A program made the translations under genes and the position numbers. From positions 930,001 to 994,000 of the forward strand of contig NZ_FOYL01000002.1 in the NCBI RefSeq assembly GCF_900115955.1: a stretch of 64,000 bases of DNA, read 5' to 3'. Under the pieces are notes generated by a model. It saw nothing but the letters and a program-made list of their open reading frames with translations, had not been told where the DNA came from and ran no database searches. Below, in pieces: positions 53,599 to 62,854 of the stretch. The first letter of the stretch is position 1, and each line of letters begins with the position of its first letter. This DNA is from Lentzea waywayandensis (GTDB taxonomy: Bacteria > Actinomycetota > Actinomycetes > Mycobacteriales > Pseudonocardiaceae).

Positions 53599-54557
53599 CC
53601 ACTCTCGCCCAACGGGTGCCGTCGCGGTTCCTGCCGGTGCTCGCGACCGTCGCGCTGTTCGTCCTCGCGTTCGGTGTCGGCTCGGCACGCTACGACGGGT
53701 TCGCGTCCGGCCAGGTGATCGCGAACCTGTTCATCGACAACGCCTTCCTCATCGTGCTCGCCGCCGGCATGACGTTCGTGATCCTCAGCGGTGGCATCGA
53801 CCTGTCCGTCGGCTCGGTCGTCGCACTGTCCACAATGGTCACGGCGTCGGGTCTGCAGGCGGGGTGGCCCGTCCCGCTCGTGATCGTCGCCGTCCTGCTC
53901 ACCGGCTCGACGCTGGGTCTGCTGATGGGCCTGGTGATCCACAAGTTCGACATCCAGCCGTTCATCGTCACGCTCGCCGGCATGTTCCTCGCCCGCGGCC
54001 TGTGCTTCCTGATCAGCGTGGAGTCGGTGTCCATCAAGGACAGGACGTTCCGCGACGTCGCCACCGCCGCGATCGAACTGCCCGGCGGCGTGACCATCAC
54101 CTACAACGTCGTGATCGCGCTGCTGGTCGTCGCCGCCGCGATGTACGTCCTGCACCGCACGCGCTTCGGCCGCACGGTCTACGCGGTCGGCGGCAGCGAG
54201 TCGTCCGCGTTGCTGATGGGCCTGCCGACCACGCGCGTCAAGGTGGGCGTCTACGTCATCAGCGGCCTCTGCTCGTCGCTGGCCGGTCTGCTGTTCAGCC
54301 TCTACATGCTGTCCGGCTACGGCCTGCACGCCGTCGGCATGGAGCTCGACGCCATCGCGGCCGTCGTCATCGGCGGAACGCTGCTGGCGGGCGGGGTCGG
54401 CTACGTGCTCGGCGGGCTGGCCGGGGTGCTGGTGCTCGGCACGATCCAGACGCTGATCTCGTTCCAGGGCACGCTCAGCTCGTGGTGGACCAAGATCGTG
54501 ATCGGCGTTCTGCTCCTGGTGTTCATCGCCGTGCAGCGGACTATAGTCCGGCGGTGA
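53595..54557 (+). CDS. yjfF: Sugar ABC transporter permease, YjfF-like
   Basis: This 320-residue membrane protein is the second permease (ILSGGIDLSVGSVVALSTMV, RTVYAVGGSESSALLMGL, VVIGGTLLAGGVGYVLG). Having two different permeases after a fused ATPase is the hallmark of YtfQRT-YjfF furanose importers. The stop overlaps the expansin start (GTGA). Confidence 0.92.
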   Translation: MTTLAQRVPSRFLPVLATVALFVLAFGVGSARYDGFASGQVIANLFIDNAFLIVLAAGMTFVILSGGIDLSVGSVVALSTMVTASGLQAGWPVPLVIVAVLLTGSTLGLLMGLVIHKFDIQPFIVTLAGMFLARGLCFLISVESVSIKDRTFRDVATAAIELPGGVTITYNVVIALLVVAAAMYVLHRTRFGRTVYAVGGSESSALLMGLPTTRVKVGVYVISGLCSSLAGLLFSLYMLSGYGLHAVGMELDAIAAVVIGGTLLAGGVGYVLGGLAGVLVLGTIQTLISFQGTLSSWWTKIVIGVLLLVFIAVQRTIVRR

Positions 54558-55393
54558 CACGCACCCGCCTGTTGTTGTTAGCCGTGGTCGCGTTGCTGGT
54601 GGCGGTCGTCGGCGTGGTGGTGCTGCGTGATCCGCGGGGCATCGCGGGCACGGCCGTGGCCGGCCCGAGCGCCGCACCCACGACCACCACCCCGCCCGCC
54701 ACCGCCCCTCCCGTGACGACCACGGCCGTGACCACGTCGGTCCCGAGCCCGGCCAAGACGCCCCAGGGCGCTCCCCTGGCCGGGAAGATCAAGCCCGGTG
54801 AGCAGCGCAAGGGCGTGGCGACGTTCTACGACTCCGACGGCGGCGGCGCGTGCTCGTACGACCCCGGCCCCGATCCGCTGACCGCCGCGATGAACGAGTC
54901 GGACTACGAGAACTCCGCCGCGTGCGGTGCGTTCGTCCTGGTCCAGGCCGGCGGGAAGAGCATCACGGTGCGGATCACGAACCTCTGCCCCGCGCCGTGC
55001 CGTCCAGGACAGCTGGACCTCAGCGCGGAGGCGTTCGCCATGCTGGCACCTCCGGTGAAGGGCGAGATCCCGATCACCTGGTCCCTCGTCAGCCCGGAGA
55101 CGTCCAAGACCATCGCGATCCGCTACAAGTCCGGGTCCAGCCAGTACTGGTGCGGGATCCAGGTCCTCGACCACCGCAACCCCGTGGCCCGGCTGGAGGT
55201 CCAGGCGGGCGGGCAGTGGCGGCAGCTGAAACGCGCCGAGTACAACTACTTCCTCTCCGAGAACGGCGCCGGGTGCGGCGGGGCCATCGCGGTCACCGAC
55301 GTCCACGGCGAACGTCTGGTGGTGAACGCGCTGCCGGTCAGGCCCGACGCGGTCCAGGCCACGACCCTGCAGTTCGCCCGCGCCGGGGAATGA
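54554..55393 (+). CDS. Secreted expansin-like protein
   Basis: This 279-residue protein starts at a GTG overlapping the permease stop. It has a signal anchor (1-25), a Pro/Thr linker (about 40-70), an expansin D1 barrel (80-185; [46 protein letters not shown] with the conserved Asp) and a D2/CBM63 sandwich (188-279; [33 protein letters not shown]). Bacterial expansins loosen cellulose-hemicellulose contacts without hydrolysis. Coupling to a sugar importer rather than to cellulases is unusual. Confidence 0.9.
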   Translation: MTRTRLLLLAVVALLVAVVGVVVLRDPRGIAGTAVAGPSAAPTTTTPPATAPPVTTTAVTTSVPSPAKTPQGAPLAGKIKPGEQRKGVATFYDSDGGGACSYDPGPDPLTAAMNESDYENSAACGAFVLVQAGGKSITVRITNLCPAPCRPGQLDLSAEAFAMLAPPVKGEIPITWSLVSPETSKTIAIRYKSGSSQYWCGIQVLDHRNPVARLEVQAGGQWRQLKRAEYNYFLSENGAGCGGAIAVTDVHGERLVVNALPVRPDAVQATTLQFARAGE

Positions 55394-55422
55394 GACCGGC
55401 CCCGGCGTTGTTGATCGTGGAC

Positions 55423-55848
55423 ATGGCAGATGTGAAGCTCAGCCCGACCGAGTGGGTCCAGGAGCAGACGAAGAAGATCCTCGAGACCGGCACGACCGAG
55501 GGCATCAAGGTCGTCGGCAGGCCGATCGTGCTGCTGACCGTGCGCGGTGCGAAGAGCGGCGCCCTGCGCTACACCCCGGTCATGCGCGTGGAGCACAACG
55601 GCAGCTACGCGGTCGTCGCGTCCAAGGGCGGCGCGCCCGAGCACCCGACCTGGTACTTCAACATCAAGGCGCACCCGGAGATCGTCCTGCAGGACGGCAC
55701 CGAGGCGAAGGACTACGTCGCCCGCGAGGTCGACGGCGCCGAACGGGCCGAGTGGTGGGAGCGCGCCGTCGCAGCCTTCCCGAACTACGCCGAGTACCAG
55801 GTGAAGACCGACCGGCAGATCCCGGTGTTCGTGCTCGACCCGAAGTAG
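55423..55848 (+). CDS. Deazaflavin (F420)-dependent nitroreductase-family protein
   Basis: This 141-residue cytoplasmic protein has the split-barrel DDN-type fold: [46 protein letters not shown] in outline, with the F420-binding KSG-x-x-RxTP and the WY(F/H)NI stretch. Family members use reduced F420, which actinomycetes make. ATG 55423 is chosen for family length; ATG 55390, overlapping the expansin stop, would add 11 residues. It has no evident role in polysaccharide use. Confidence 0.88.
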   Translation: MADVKLSPTEWVQEQTKKILETGTTEGIKVVGRPIVLLTVRGAKSGALRYTPVMRVEHNGSYAVVASKGGAPEHPTWYFNIKAHPEIVLQDGTEAKDYVAREVDGAERAEWWERAVAAFPNYAEYQVKTDRQIPVFVLDPK

Positions 55849-55851
55849 CCG

Positions 55852-57279
55852 TCACCACGGGAGGGGAAGCGTGGCGAGGTACTCGCCGAGCTTCCCCGCT
55901 ATCAACCGGTGGTCGCGCGCCGAGAAGTGCCAGTCGCACCCCAGCCGGTCGAGCGCCGGGTCGCTGTAGTTCCAGTGGCGGACACGGCTGTCGCCCTGGG
56001 CGTTGCGGTCCTGCACCACCTGGCGGACGGCGTCGGCGAACGCGCCGGAGGCCTCGGGGACGCTCACGACGATCGTCGTGGCCGGGCCGTACCGGGTGCG
56101 CAACCTGTCGAGGAAGCCCTGGTACGCGGACTTGTACGCGGTGACGAGGCTGTCCGGGGTGGGCCACTGCTCGCCGGGGTTGAGCGCGGTGGAGAAGTCG
56201 TTGGTGCCCAGGCCGACCACGACCAGCTGCGGCCGCCACGTACCGGGGTTGCGCCACACGTCGCCGTCGACGTGCAGCAACGCCCGGTCGTAGTAGGTGC
56301 GGTAGCTGGTTCCTGGCGTGTGACCGTTGTAGTTGCGCACCATGCCCAGACCGGAGAACGCGTTGACCTGGTAGTCGGCGTTCAGCGCCTTGGCGGCGAG
56401 CGCGCCGAAGCTGATGTCGGTGTTGGTGTTGCGGGTGACGCCGCCGTTCGCGGAGCAGTCACGGGTGGTCGAGAGGTTGCCGTAGCCCGCGGTCAGGGAG
56501 TCGCCGATGAACTCGATCTGCCGGGTCCTTGCCGCGGGCCTGGCGAGAATCGCCCCGCCGTTCGCGGCGACGAAGCCACCGAACTCCCCCGCCGCCCAGG
56601 TGCTCTCGGTCCGCTTGACGAGCCGCACGCGGTGCTCGGTGTTGCTCAGGTTCCCGACCCGGTACGTCGTCTTGCCCGGCGTCACCAGCGTCGCGACGGT
56701 CGCACCGTCGATCTGCACGTCGTAGTCGTTCACCGAGTCGTTGAGGACGATCCCGACGCCGGTGCCCCGGAACCGGCCCTCGAAGTAGATCCCCGGCCAG
56801 GTGTACTGCCCGGACGAGGTGACCCGGCCCGCGGTGTGCGCCTGCTCCAGCGGGTCCGGTGCGGGTGCCGTGCCCGTGCACGCCGTGCCGTTGAGCGTGA
56901 AGCCGGCGGGCACGGGGTTGGCGGAACCGTTGGTGGCGCCGACGAAGCCGAACCCGGCACTCGCGCCGGTGCCGAGCGAGCCGTTGTAGCCCGCGTCGTC
57001 GACCGAGACCTGCGCGCCGGACTGGCGCACCGTGCCGTTCCAGAGCTGGGTGACCGTCTGGCCGGCGCCGAACGACCACGTCAGCTGCCAGCCGGTGACC
57101 GGATCGCCGAGGTTCGTGAGGTTGACGTCCGCGCTGAAGCCGCCCTGCCACTCGTGGGTCACCTGGTAGGAGACCCGGCAGCCCGCGGCGGCTCCGGCCT
57201 GCGGGACGCTGCTGATCGTGACGGCCGCGGTCAGTGCGGCGGTGAGGACGGCGGCCGCCGCCGGCTTGAACCGGTACAC
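55852..57279 (-). CDS. Secreted CBM2-CE2 acetyl esterase
   Basis: This 475-residue protein starts at GTG with AAGGAG upstream. It has a signal peptide (1-31), CBM2 (33-135), a jelly-roll domain (about 150-255; YTWPGIYFEGRFRGTG) and an SGNH hydrolase domain (258-475) with IEFIGDSLTAGYG (nucleophile Ser), GLGTNDFS and DWHFSARDH. This two-domain layout is typical of CE2 esterases that deacetylate xylan or glucomannan. The CBM2 joins without a polythreonine linker, unlike most proteins here. Confidence 0.92.
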   Translation of the reverse strand: MYRFKPAAAAVLTAALTAAVTISSVPQAGAAAGCRVSYQVTHEWQGGFSADVNLTNLGDPVTGWQLTWSFGAGQTVTQLWNGTVRQSGAQVSVDDAGYNGSLGTGASAGFGFVGATNGSANPVPAGFTLNGTACTGTAPAPDPLEQAHTAGRVTSSGQYTWPGIYFEGRFRGTGVGIVLNDSVNDYDVQIDGATVATLVTPGKTTYRVGNLSNTEHRVRLVKRTESTWAAGEFGGFVAANGGAILARPAARTRQIEFIGDSLTAGYGNLSTTRDCSANGGVTRNTNTDISFGALAAKALNADYQVNAFSGLGMVRNYNGHTPGTSYRTYYDRALLHVDGDVWRNPGTWRPQLVVVGLGTNDFSTALNPGEQWPTPDSLVTAYKSAYQGFLDRLRTRYGPATTIVVSVPEASGAFADAVRQVVQDRNAQGDSRVRHWNYSDPALDRLGCDWHFSARDHRLIAGKLGEYLATLPLPW

Positions 57280-57350
57280 CCTGTGCTCCTTGAGTCCACT
57301 GTGGATGGCTGCGCGAACACGGAACCTCGTTGGAGGCCAAGGGTAGTGTC

Positions 57351-57392
57351 GAACGGCGTCGAACGGGGGAACGATCCCGTTCGACGCCGTTC
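57351..57392 (-). terminator. Long hairpin terminator of the xyloglucan operon
   Basis: Perfect 17-bp stem (57351-57367 with 57376-57392) and an 8-nt loop, 6 bp past the GH5 stop. It isolates the xyloglucan operon from the CE2 gene. Confidence 0.8.
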
Positions 57393-57398
57393 GCCCGG

Positions 57399-59405
57399 TC
57401 AGGCGGTCGTGCCGGTCACCGAACTGCCCGACCTGACGACGTAGTAGGTGACCTTGAGGCCGCTCCAGTAGTGGAACGTCAGCGTCACCCGTGCGTTCTC
57501 CCTGACGGCGGCGAAGAAGTCCGGCGTCAGGGTCGTGCGTCCGTCGGTGTAGTTGGGCAGGAAGGTCCGGTCGTACTCCTTGAAGGACGTCCAGTCGTGC
57601 GGCCCCGCATTGGTGCCGTCGTCGTACTTGGCCTCCATCGTGGCGAGCTGGTCACCGCGGAAGGCCGTCGGAATCTCGAACCCGTCCGTCGTCCCGGAAG
57701 CGTTGGACAGCACCGGGGTGTCGTAGGTGATGACGTGGAACCGCCACGGCACGCCCTGGGAGAAGCGGGCCGTCAGCACCGCGTTCGTGCCGTAGCCCCG
57801 GGAACCGCTCAGCCTCGTCAGCGCGGGCGCGGTCAGGGTGAGCTGGTCGCCCGAGATCGTGTAGTCACGGCCGCGCGTCAGCTTCGTAGACCCGTGGTAG
57901 AGGTCGGTGAACTTCGTGCCGTTGAGGTCGAGCGCGATGGTCTTGGCCGTGATGGCGCTCGACTTCTCGTTGAACACCTGGTCCGTGTGGGCGGTGCCGG
58001 AGCGGGTCGTCCAGCTCGACCTGATCTGCGCGTAGAGCTCGGGATCGTTCCACTGCCCCGAGGTGCGGTTCAGGTGCTGGCCGTTGTCCCACAACATGGT
58101 GGTGACCTTCTTCGTGCGGGCGTAGAAGCCGAGGTGCTCGAAGAACTTCAGCTTCTCGCCCTGCTCGATGGTGCCGGTGTGCCGGTCGAAGCCGAGCAGC
58201 CCGTACTCGCCGATGATCACCGGGATGCCGCGCGCGACGAAGCTGTCGTGCACGCGGTCGAACATGTCGGTCATGTCCTTCCGCGCGGTCGCGTCGAAGC
58301 GCGTGCCACCGGCGACGTTGACGCTGAACGGCCAGTAGCCGTAGTAGTGCACGGTCGCGATCAGGTTGGGATCGGCGAACCCGCGGATCTGCTCCACCAG
58401 CGCGTCGACGTACGTCTGCTCGGACGAGGTGTGCAGGGTCGGCAGGACCAGCAGGCGGGTGGCGTTGTTGCCGCCCGACCGCCGCACGATGTCGTGGAAC
58501 GACGCGTTGAGCTCGCTGTTGAGCGCGATCTCCTGCGGCTTGCCGGTGCTCCCGGTGAACTGCGGCTCGTTCCAGCTCTCGAACGTCAGCCTGGGCCCGA
58601 ACTCGGCGAAGGCGCCCGCCAGTTGCGTCCAGATCGCGTTGAACCGGGCAAGCACGTTGTCGTGCTCCGCCGGCATGGTCCAGATCCATTGCCACGAGTC
58701 GTGGTGGATGTTGACCATCACGTACAGGTCGCGGGCCAACGCCCAGCGCACGACCTCCTTGACGCGGGCGAGGTACGCCGGCTCGATCACGTGGTCAGGC
58801 CCGAGGTGCGCGCTCCACGTGACGGGCAGGCGCACGCTCTTGAAGCCCTGCGCCTTCACGTTGTCCAGCAGGGCTTCCGTGATGCGCGGGTTGCCCCACG
58901 ACGTCTCGTCGCTGCCCGTCGAGTCGAGGGTGTTGCCCAGGTTCCACCCCGGCTGCATCGCTGCGGTGTGCTGCGTCGCGCTCAGGCGCGGGCCGCCGTG
59001 GACGCACGTGACCCCGTTGAGGGAGAACGACAACGGCGCTGTGTTGGCCGCCGCCCAGGTACCGTTGAAGCCGAACCTCACCGTCGCGTTCGTCGCGATC
59101 TTCGCGTTGTACCGCACGTTCCCGGCCGTGACCCGCTGACCGGACTCGGTGATCTTCGCGTTCCAGCCGTGGCCCGCCTGCTGGCCGGACGGCCACTCCC
59201 AGCTCAGCTCCCAGCCGTCGAGGGCCGCGCCGCGGTTGGTCACGGCGACGTCGGCGACGAAGCCGCCCTGCCACTGGCCCTTCACCGAATAGGTGATCTC
59301 ACAGCCGGTCTCGGCGGCCGCGGACGCCGTCGCCGGCACGACGGTGGCCACGAGGGCCACCACCGCGCCGAGAACCGCGTGCACTCTCCTGCGTGATCCG
59401 AACAT
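57399..59405 (-). CDS. Secreted CBM2-GH5 endo-glucanase/xyloglucanase with X2 and CBM46 modules
   Basis: This 668-residue protein starts at an ATG with GAGGG upstream. It has a signal peptide (about 1-34), CBM2 (35-135), a GH5 barrel (140-460; PGWNLGNTLDSTG, acid/base FESWNEPQF, nucleophile VIIGEYGLLG), an X2 Ig-like module (about 470-560) and a C-terminal domain like CBM46 (565-668). GH5_4-X2-CBM46 is the layout of Bacillus Cel5B, where CBM46 forms part of a xyloglucan-binding cleft. As the last gene after GH31, GH42 and GH43, it is probably the backbone xyloglucanase. Subfamily assignment is from memory. Confidence 0.9.
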   Translation of the reverse strand: MFGSRRRVHAVLGAVVALVATVVPATASAAAETGCEITYSVKGQWQGGFVADVAVTNRGAALDGWELSWEWPSGQQAGHGWNAKITESGQRVTAGNVRYNAKIATNATVRFGFNGTWAAANTAPLSFSLNGVTCVHGGPRLSATQHTAAMQPGWNLGNTLDSTGSDETSWGNPRITEALLDNVKAQGFKSVRLPVTWSAHLGPDHVIEPAYLARVKEVVRWALARDLYVMVNIHHDSWQWIWTMPAEHDNVLARFNAIWTQLAGAFAEFGPRLTFESWNEPQFTGSTGKPQEIALNSELNASFHDIVRRSGGNNATRLLVLPTLHTSSEQTYVDALVEQIRGFADPNLIATVHYYGYWPFSVNVAGGTRFDATARKDMTDMFDRVHDSFVARGIPVIIGEYGLLGFDRHTGTIEQGEKLKFFEHLGFYARTKKVTTMLWDNGQHLNRTSGQWNDPELYAQIRSSWTTRSGTAHTDQVFNEKSSAITAKTIALDLNGTKFTDLYHGSTKLTRGRDYTISGDQLTLTAPALTRLSGSRGYGTNAVLTARFSQGVPWRFHVITYDTPVLSNASGTTDGFEIPTAFRGDQLATMEAKYDDGTNAGPHDWTSFKEYDRTFLPNYTDGRTTLTPDFFAAVRENARVTLTFHYWSGLKVTYYVVRSGSSVTGTTA

Positions 59406-59417
59406 GAACCCTCGCAA

Positions 59418-60875
59418 TCAGTCGAGCTGCTGGTACTCGAACCAGTCGAAGTGGACGGTGCCCGCCGCGGCGTACAGGCCGATGACGCGGCCGGTGAACC
59501 CACCGGCCACCTCGGTCGAGAGGTACTTGCCGTCGAGCGTGGCGAGTGCGGTGAAGGCGCCGCCGGGTTCCTCCACGCCGAACGACAGGGTGTCGGGCCC
59601 GGAGCGCGCGTCCCGCAGGTCCCGGGCCTCCTCCACGCGCACGACCAGAACCAGCGGCCCCTCCGGCACCGGCCGGGAGGCGACCACGGTGCTCACCGGT
59701 CCGATGCGGGCGAGAACGCGTACCTCCCCTTGCCCGGCCTCGATCTCGTAGTGGTGTTCCTCGTCGAGCCGGACCGCCAGGCCACCGCGACCCTCCGACG
59801 GGTCCAGCAGCGTGCGGGCGAGGCAGGACAGGTGCTGCTGGCGGCGCCCGGCGAACACGACGGCGGGATCGTCCATTCCGGACCCTCGGGCGTGCAGCGT
59901 GAGCCAGCCCGCGCGTTCCTTCGTGGTGCAGTGACGCTCGGAGCGGTCGCGCAGGGAGACCCAGCACGGCCGCAGTTCGGCCAGGTCGAAGTCGTCCCGT
60001 TCCGGCGCGGGGGAACCGGGCGCGCCGGACGCCAGCTCCCCGACCACCGGCCAGCCGTCGACCCAGGCCACCGGCGCCAGGAAGGTCTCCCGGCCGAGCA
60101 CGTGCCAGCCGGGGGTGCCGCCGCCGGGCCGGACACCGAGCAGCACCATCCACCACGCGCCGTCCGGTGCCTGCACCAGATCGGCGTGACCGGTGTTCTG
60201 GACGCGCTCGTCGGTGCCGCGGTGGCTCAGGATCGGGTTGGCGGGGCACGGCTCGAACGGGCCGTCCGGCGACGAGGAGCGGGCGATCGAGACGCCGTGG
60301 CCGCGTTCGGTGCCGCCCTCGGCGATCAGCAGGTACCAGTGGTCGCCGATCCGGTACAGGTGCGGTGCTTCCGGCGCCTTGGCACCGGGCGTACCGGACC
60401 ACAGCCGTCGCGGCTCACCGAACGTCTCACCGGTGGCCGGGTCGACCCGGTACTGCAGCACCCCGGCGACCGTGCACCAGCAGTTGCCCTCGTCGTCCCA
60501 GGCGAGGTCGGGGTCGATGCCGCCGACACCGGGCAGCGGGACCGGATCGGACCAGGGACCGGCCGGGTCGGTGGCGGTGAACACCATGTTGCCGCTGCCG
60601 TGACTCACGCTCGTGACGACCAGCCAGAACCGGCCGTCGTGGTGGCGCAGCGCCGGCGCGTAGATCCCCGCCGACGACGGTGTCTCCGCGGTCAGGCGCA
60701 GTTGGCTCGGACGCTCCAGGGCGTTGCCGATCTGGTTCCACCGCACCAGGTCCCGGCTGTGGAAGACCGGAATGCCGGGGAAGTACTCGAAGCTGGAGCA
60801 CACCAGGTAGTAGTCCTCCCCCACCCGGCACACGCTCGGGTCGGGGTGCATTCCCGGGATCACGGGGATCGTCAC
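59418..60875 (-). CDS. Intracellular GH43 xylosidase/arabinofuranosidase
   Basis: This 485-residue protein has no signal peptide. The GTG overlaps the GH42 stop (GTGA). IPGMHPDPSVCRVGEDYYLVCSSFEYFPGIPVFHSRDL in outline holds the general base; GGIDPDLAWDDEGNCW and the acid region KAPEAPHLYRIGDHWYLL fit GH43 subfamilies 10-12. A C-terminal beta-sandwich (about 310-485) is present. It trims arabinose or xylose from imported oligosaccharides, here probably from xyloglucan. Confidence 0.9.
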   Translation of the reverse strand: MTIPVIPGMHPDPSVCRVGEDYYLVCSSFEYFPGIPVFHSRDLVRWNQIGNALERPSQLRLTAETPSSAGIYAPALRHHDGRFWLVVTSVSHGSGNMVFTATDPAGPWSDPVPLPGVGGIDPDLAWDDEGNCWCTVAGVLQYRVDPATGETFGEPRRLWSGTPGAKAPEAPHLYRIGDHWYLLIAEGGTERGHGVSIARSSSPDGPFEPCPANPILSHRGTDERVQNTGHADLVQAPDGAWWMVLLGVRPGGGTPGWHVLGRETFLAPVAWVDGWPVVGELASGAPGSPAPERDDFDLAELRPCWVSLRDRSERHCTTKERAGWLTLHARGSGMDDPAVVFAGRRQQHLSCLARTLLDPSEGRGGLAVRLDEEHHYEIEAGQGEVRVLARIGPVSTVVASRPVPEGPLVLVVRVEEARDLRDARSGPDTLSFGVEEPGGAFTALATLDGKYLSTEVAGGFTGRVIGLYAAAGTVHFDWFEYQQLD

Positions 60876-62854
60876 AGCGGGCTTTCTCCTTCCAGCACAG
60901 CGCACCCGCCGGGTGGCAGCTCCCGCACCGGTCCGCCCGTCAGCACGTCGTGGGCGGGATCGGGCAGGGACACGGGTTCGGCGCGGTGGTTGAGCACGAA
61001 GTGCCAGCGGCGGCCGTCCTCACCTTGGCGGACAACGACTTCGACGCCCGGCGGCAGACCGGGCAGGGTCGGGCCGACGCCGGCGGAGTCCAGCAGCCGG
61101 GACACCAGTGCCGTGTGGTCCGCGTCGTCGAGCCGCGTCGACAGATACCAGGCATCGCCCGCGCCGCAACGGTTCCGGGTCAGCGCGGGAGAACCGGCGA
61201 GCGCGCCGTGGGTGTACGTGGCGATGGTCTCCGCGCCCTGTGCGCGCACCGACTCGCTCCAGACCGTGCCGTGCGAGGAGTCCGAAAGGACGATCCGTTC
61301 CTCGTGCCGCAGTGGCCGGTACTCCTCGACCCGGATGCCCAGCGCTTCGCGGAGCGGGGCGGCGGGATAGCCGCCGAGCCGGGCGTGCCCGCGACTGTCG
61401 ACGACCCCGCTGAAGTACTGGACCAGCAACGTTCCGCCGTTGACGACGTAACGGCGCAGGTTCTCCGCGCCCGCGTCGGAGAGCAGGTACAGCGCCGGGG
61501 CGACGACCAGCCGGTAGCGGCTCAGGTCTGCTTCCGGATGCGCGAAGTCGGTGACGACCCCGTTGTCCCACAACGCCCGGTGCGCGTTTCGCAGTGCGGA
61601 GTGGTAGCCGAGCCCGGACGAGGGCAGGCCGTCCGAGCTCAACGCCCACCAGGCATCGGAGTCGTGCAGCACGGCCACGTCGGCGGTCACGGTCGAGCCC
61701 GCGAGCGCACCGAGCCGGGACACGGCCTCGCCCGTCGCCTTCACCTCGGCGAACACGCGGCTGTCCGGACCGGCGTGCGGGACCATCGCCGAGTGCCACT
61801 GCTCGGCGCCCGCCTTCGACTGGCGCCACTGGAAGAACAGCGCCCCGTCGGAGCCGCGCGCGATGTGGCCGAGGGAGTGGCGCAGGATCTCGCCGGGTTC
61901 CTTGGCCAACGTCCGGCCCTGGTCGTAGACCGTGCTGGTGCCCTGTTCCATCAGCAGCCACGGCCTGCCGTTCCCGAACGAGCGGGCCCGGTCCGCGGCG
62001 AACGCGACGTCCGCCGCCGCGTCGAGACCCGGCCGATCCGGGTAGTGGTCGATCGCGACCAGGTCGACCTCGCGGCTCAGCGCCCACAGGTCGACGTTCT
62101 GGTAGCCGGGTTGCATCATGTTCGTCGTCACCGGCCGGTCGCTGTGCGTGCGGATCGCGTCCCGCTGCTCGAGGTAGGCGGCGATCACCTCGTCGGAGAA
62201 GAACCGGCTGAAGTCCAGCGTGAGACCGGGGTTGCGGTGCCACTGGGTGGCGCGCGGCGGCAGGACCTGCTCCCAGCTGCCGTACCGCTGGCTCCAGAAC
62301 GCCGTCCCCCACGCCTCGTTGAGAGCGTCCAGCGAGCCGTGCTGGGCGCGCAGCCAGACCCGGAACGCGGCGGCGGTGTGCTCGCACCAGCACAACGTCA
62401 CGTACTCGTTGTGCACGTGCCACAACGCGACCGCCGGGTGGTCGCCGTAGCGTTCCGCGAGCGCGGAGGCGATGCGCCGGGCCGCCTCGCGGTAGGCCGG
62501 GGCGCTGACGCAGTAGGTGTCGCGGCTGCCGTGGACCAGCCTGGTGCCCTCACGGGTGACCGGCATCGCGTCCGGGTGAGCCAAGGTGAACCACGGCGGC
62601 GGTGAGGCGGTCGGCGTGGCCAGGTCGACCGAGACCCCGTTGGCGTGCAGGCGGTCCAGGTGCGCGTCGAGCCACGCGAAGTCGTAGCGGCCCTCTTCCG
62701 GTTCGAGCAGGGCCCAGGAGAAGACGCCGACCGTGGCCAGGTTGACCCTGGCCTCGCGCATCAGCTCGTCGTCCTCCTTCCACACCCGCTCGTCCCACTG
62801 CTCGGGGTTGTAGTCGCCACCGAAAGCCAGGCCGCCCAGCCGATCCGCGATCAC
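60872..62854 (-). CDS. Intracellular GH42 beta-galactosidase
   Basis: This 660-residue enzyme has GH42 motifs FGGDYNPEQW at the start, acid/base in ALWHVHNEYVTLCWC, the nucleophile region WLLMEQGTSTVYDQG and a trimerisation domain (about 390-600). No signal peptide. The GTG overlaps the GH31 stop. It would remove galactose from xyloglucan oligosaccharides after uptake. Confidence 0.93.
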   Translation of the reverse strand: MIADRLGGLAFGGDYNPEQWDERVWKEDDELMREARVNLATVGVFSWALLEPEEGRYDFAWLDAHLDRLHANGVSVDLATPTASPPPWFTLAHPDAMPVTREGTRLVHGSRDTYCVSAPAYREAARRIASALAERYGDHPAVALWHVHNEYVTLCWCEHTAAAFRVWLRAQHGSLDALNEAWGTAFWSQRYGSWEQVLPPRATQWHRNPGLTLDFSRFFSDEVIAAYLEQRDAIRTHSDRPVTTNMMQPGYQNVDLWALSREVDLVAIDHYPDRPGLDAAADVAFAADRARSFGNGRPWLLMEQGTSTVYDQGRTLAKEPGEILRHSLGHIARGSDGALFFQWRQSKAGAEQWHSAMVPHAGPDSRVFAEVKATGEAVSRLGALAGSTVTADVAVLHDSDAWWALSSDGLPSSGLGYHSALRNAHRALWDNGVVTDFAHPEADLSRYRLVVAPALYLLSDAGAENLRRYVVNGGTLLVQYFSGVVDSRGHARLGGYPAAPLREALGIRVEEYRPLRHEERIVLSDSSHGTVWSESVRAQGAETIATYTHGALAGSPALTRNRCGAGDAWYLSTRLDDADHTALVSRLLDSAGVGPTLPGLPPGVEVVVRQGEDGRRWHFVLNHRAEPVSLPDPAHDVLTGGPVRELPPGGCAVLEGESPL

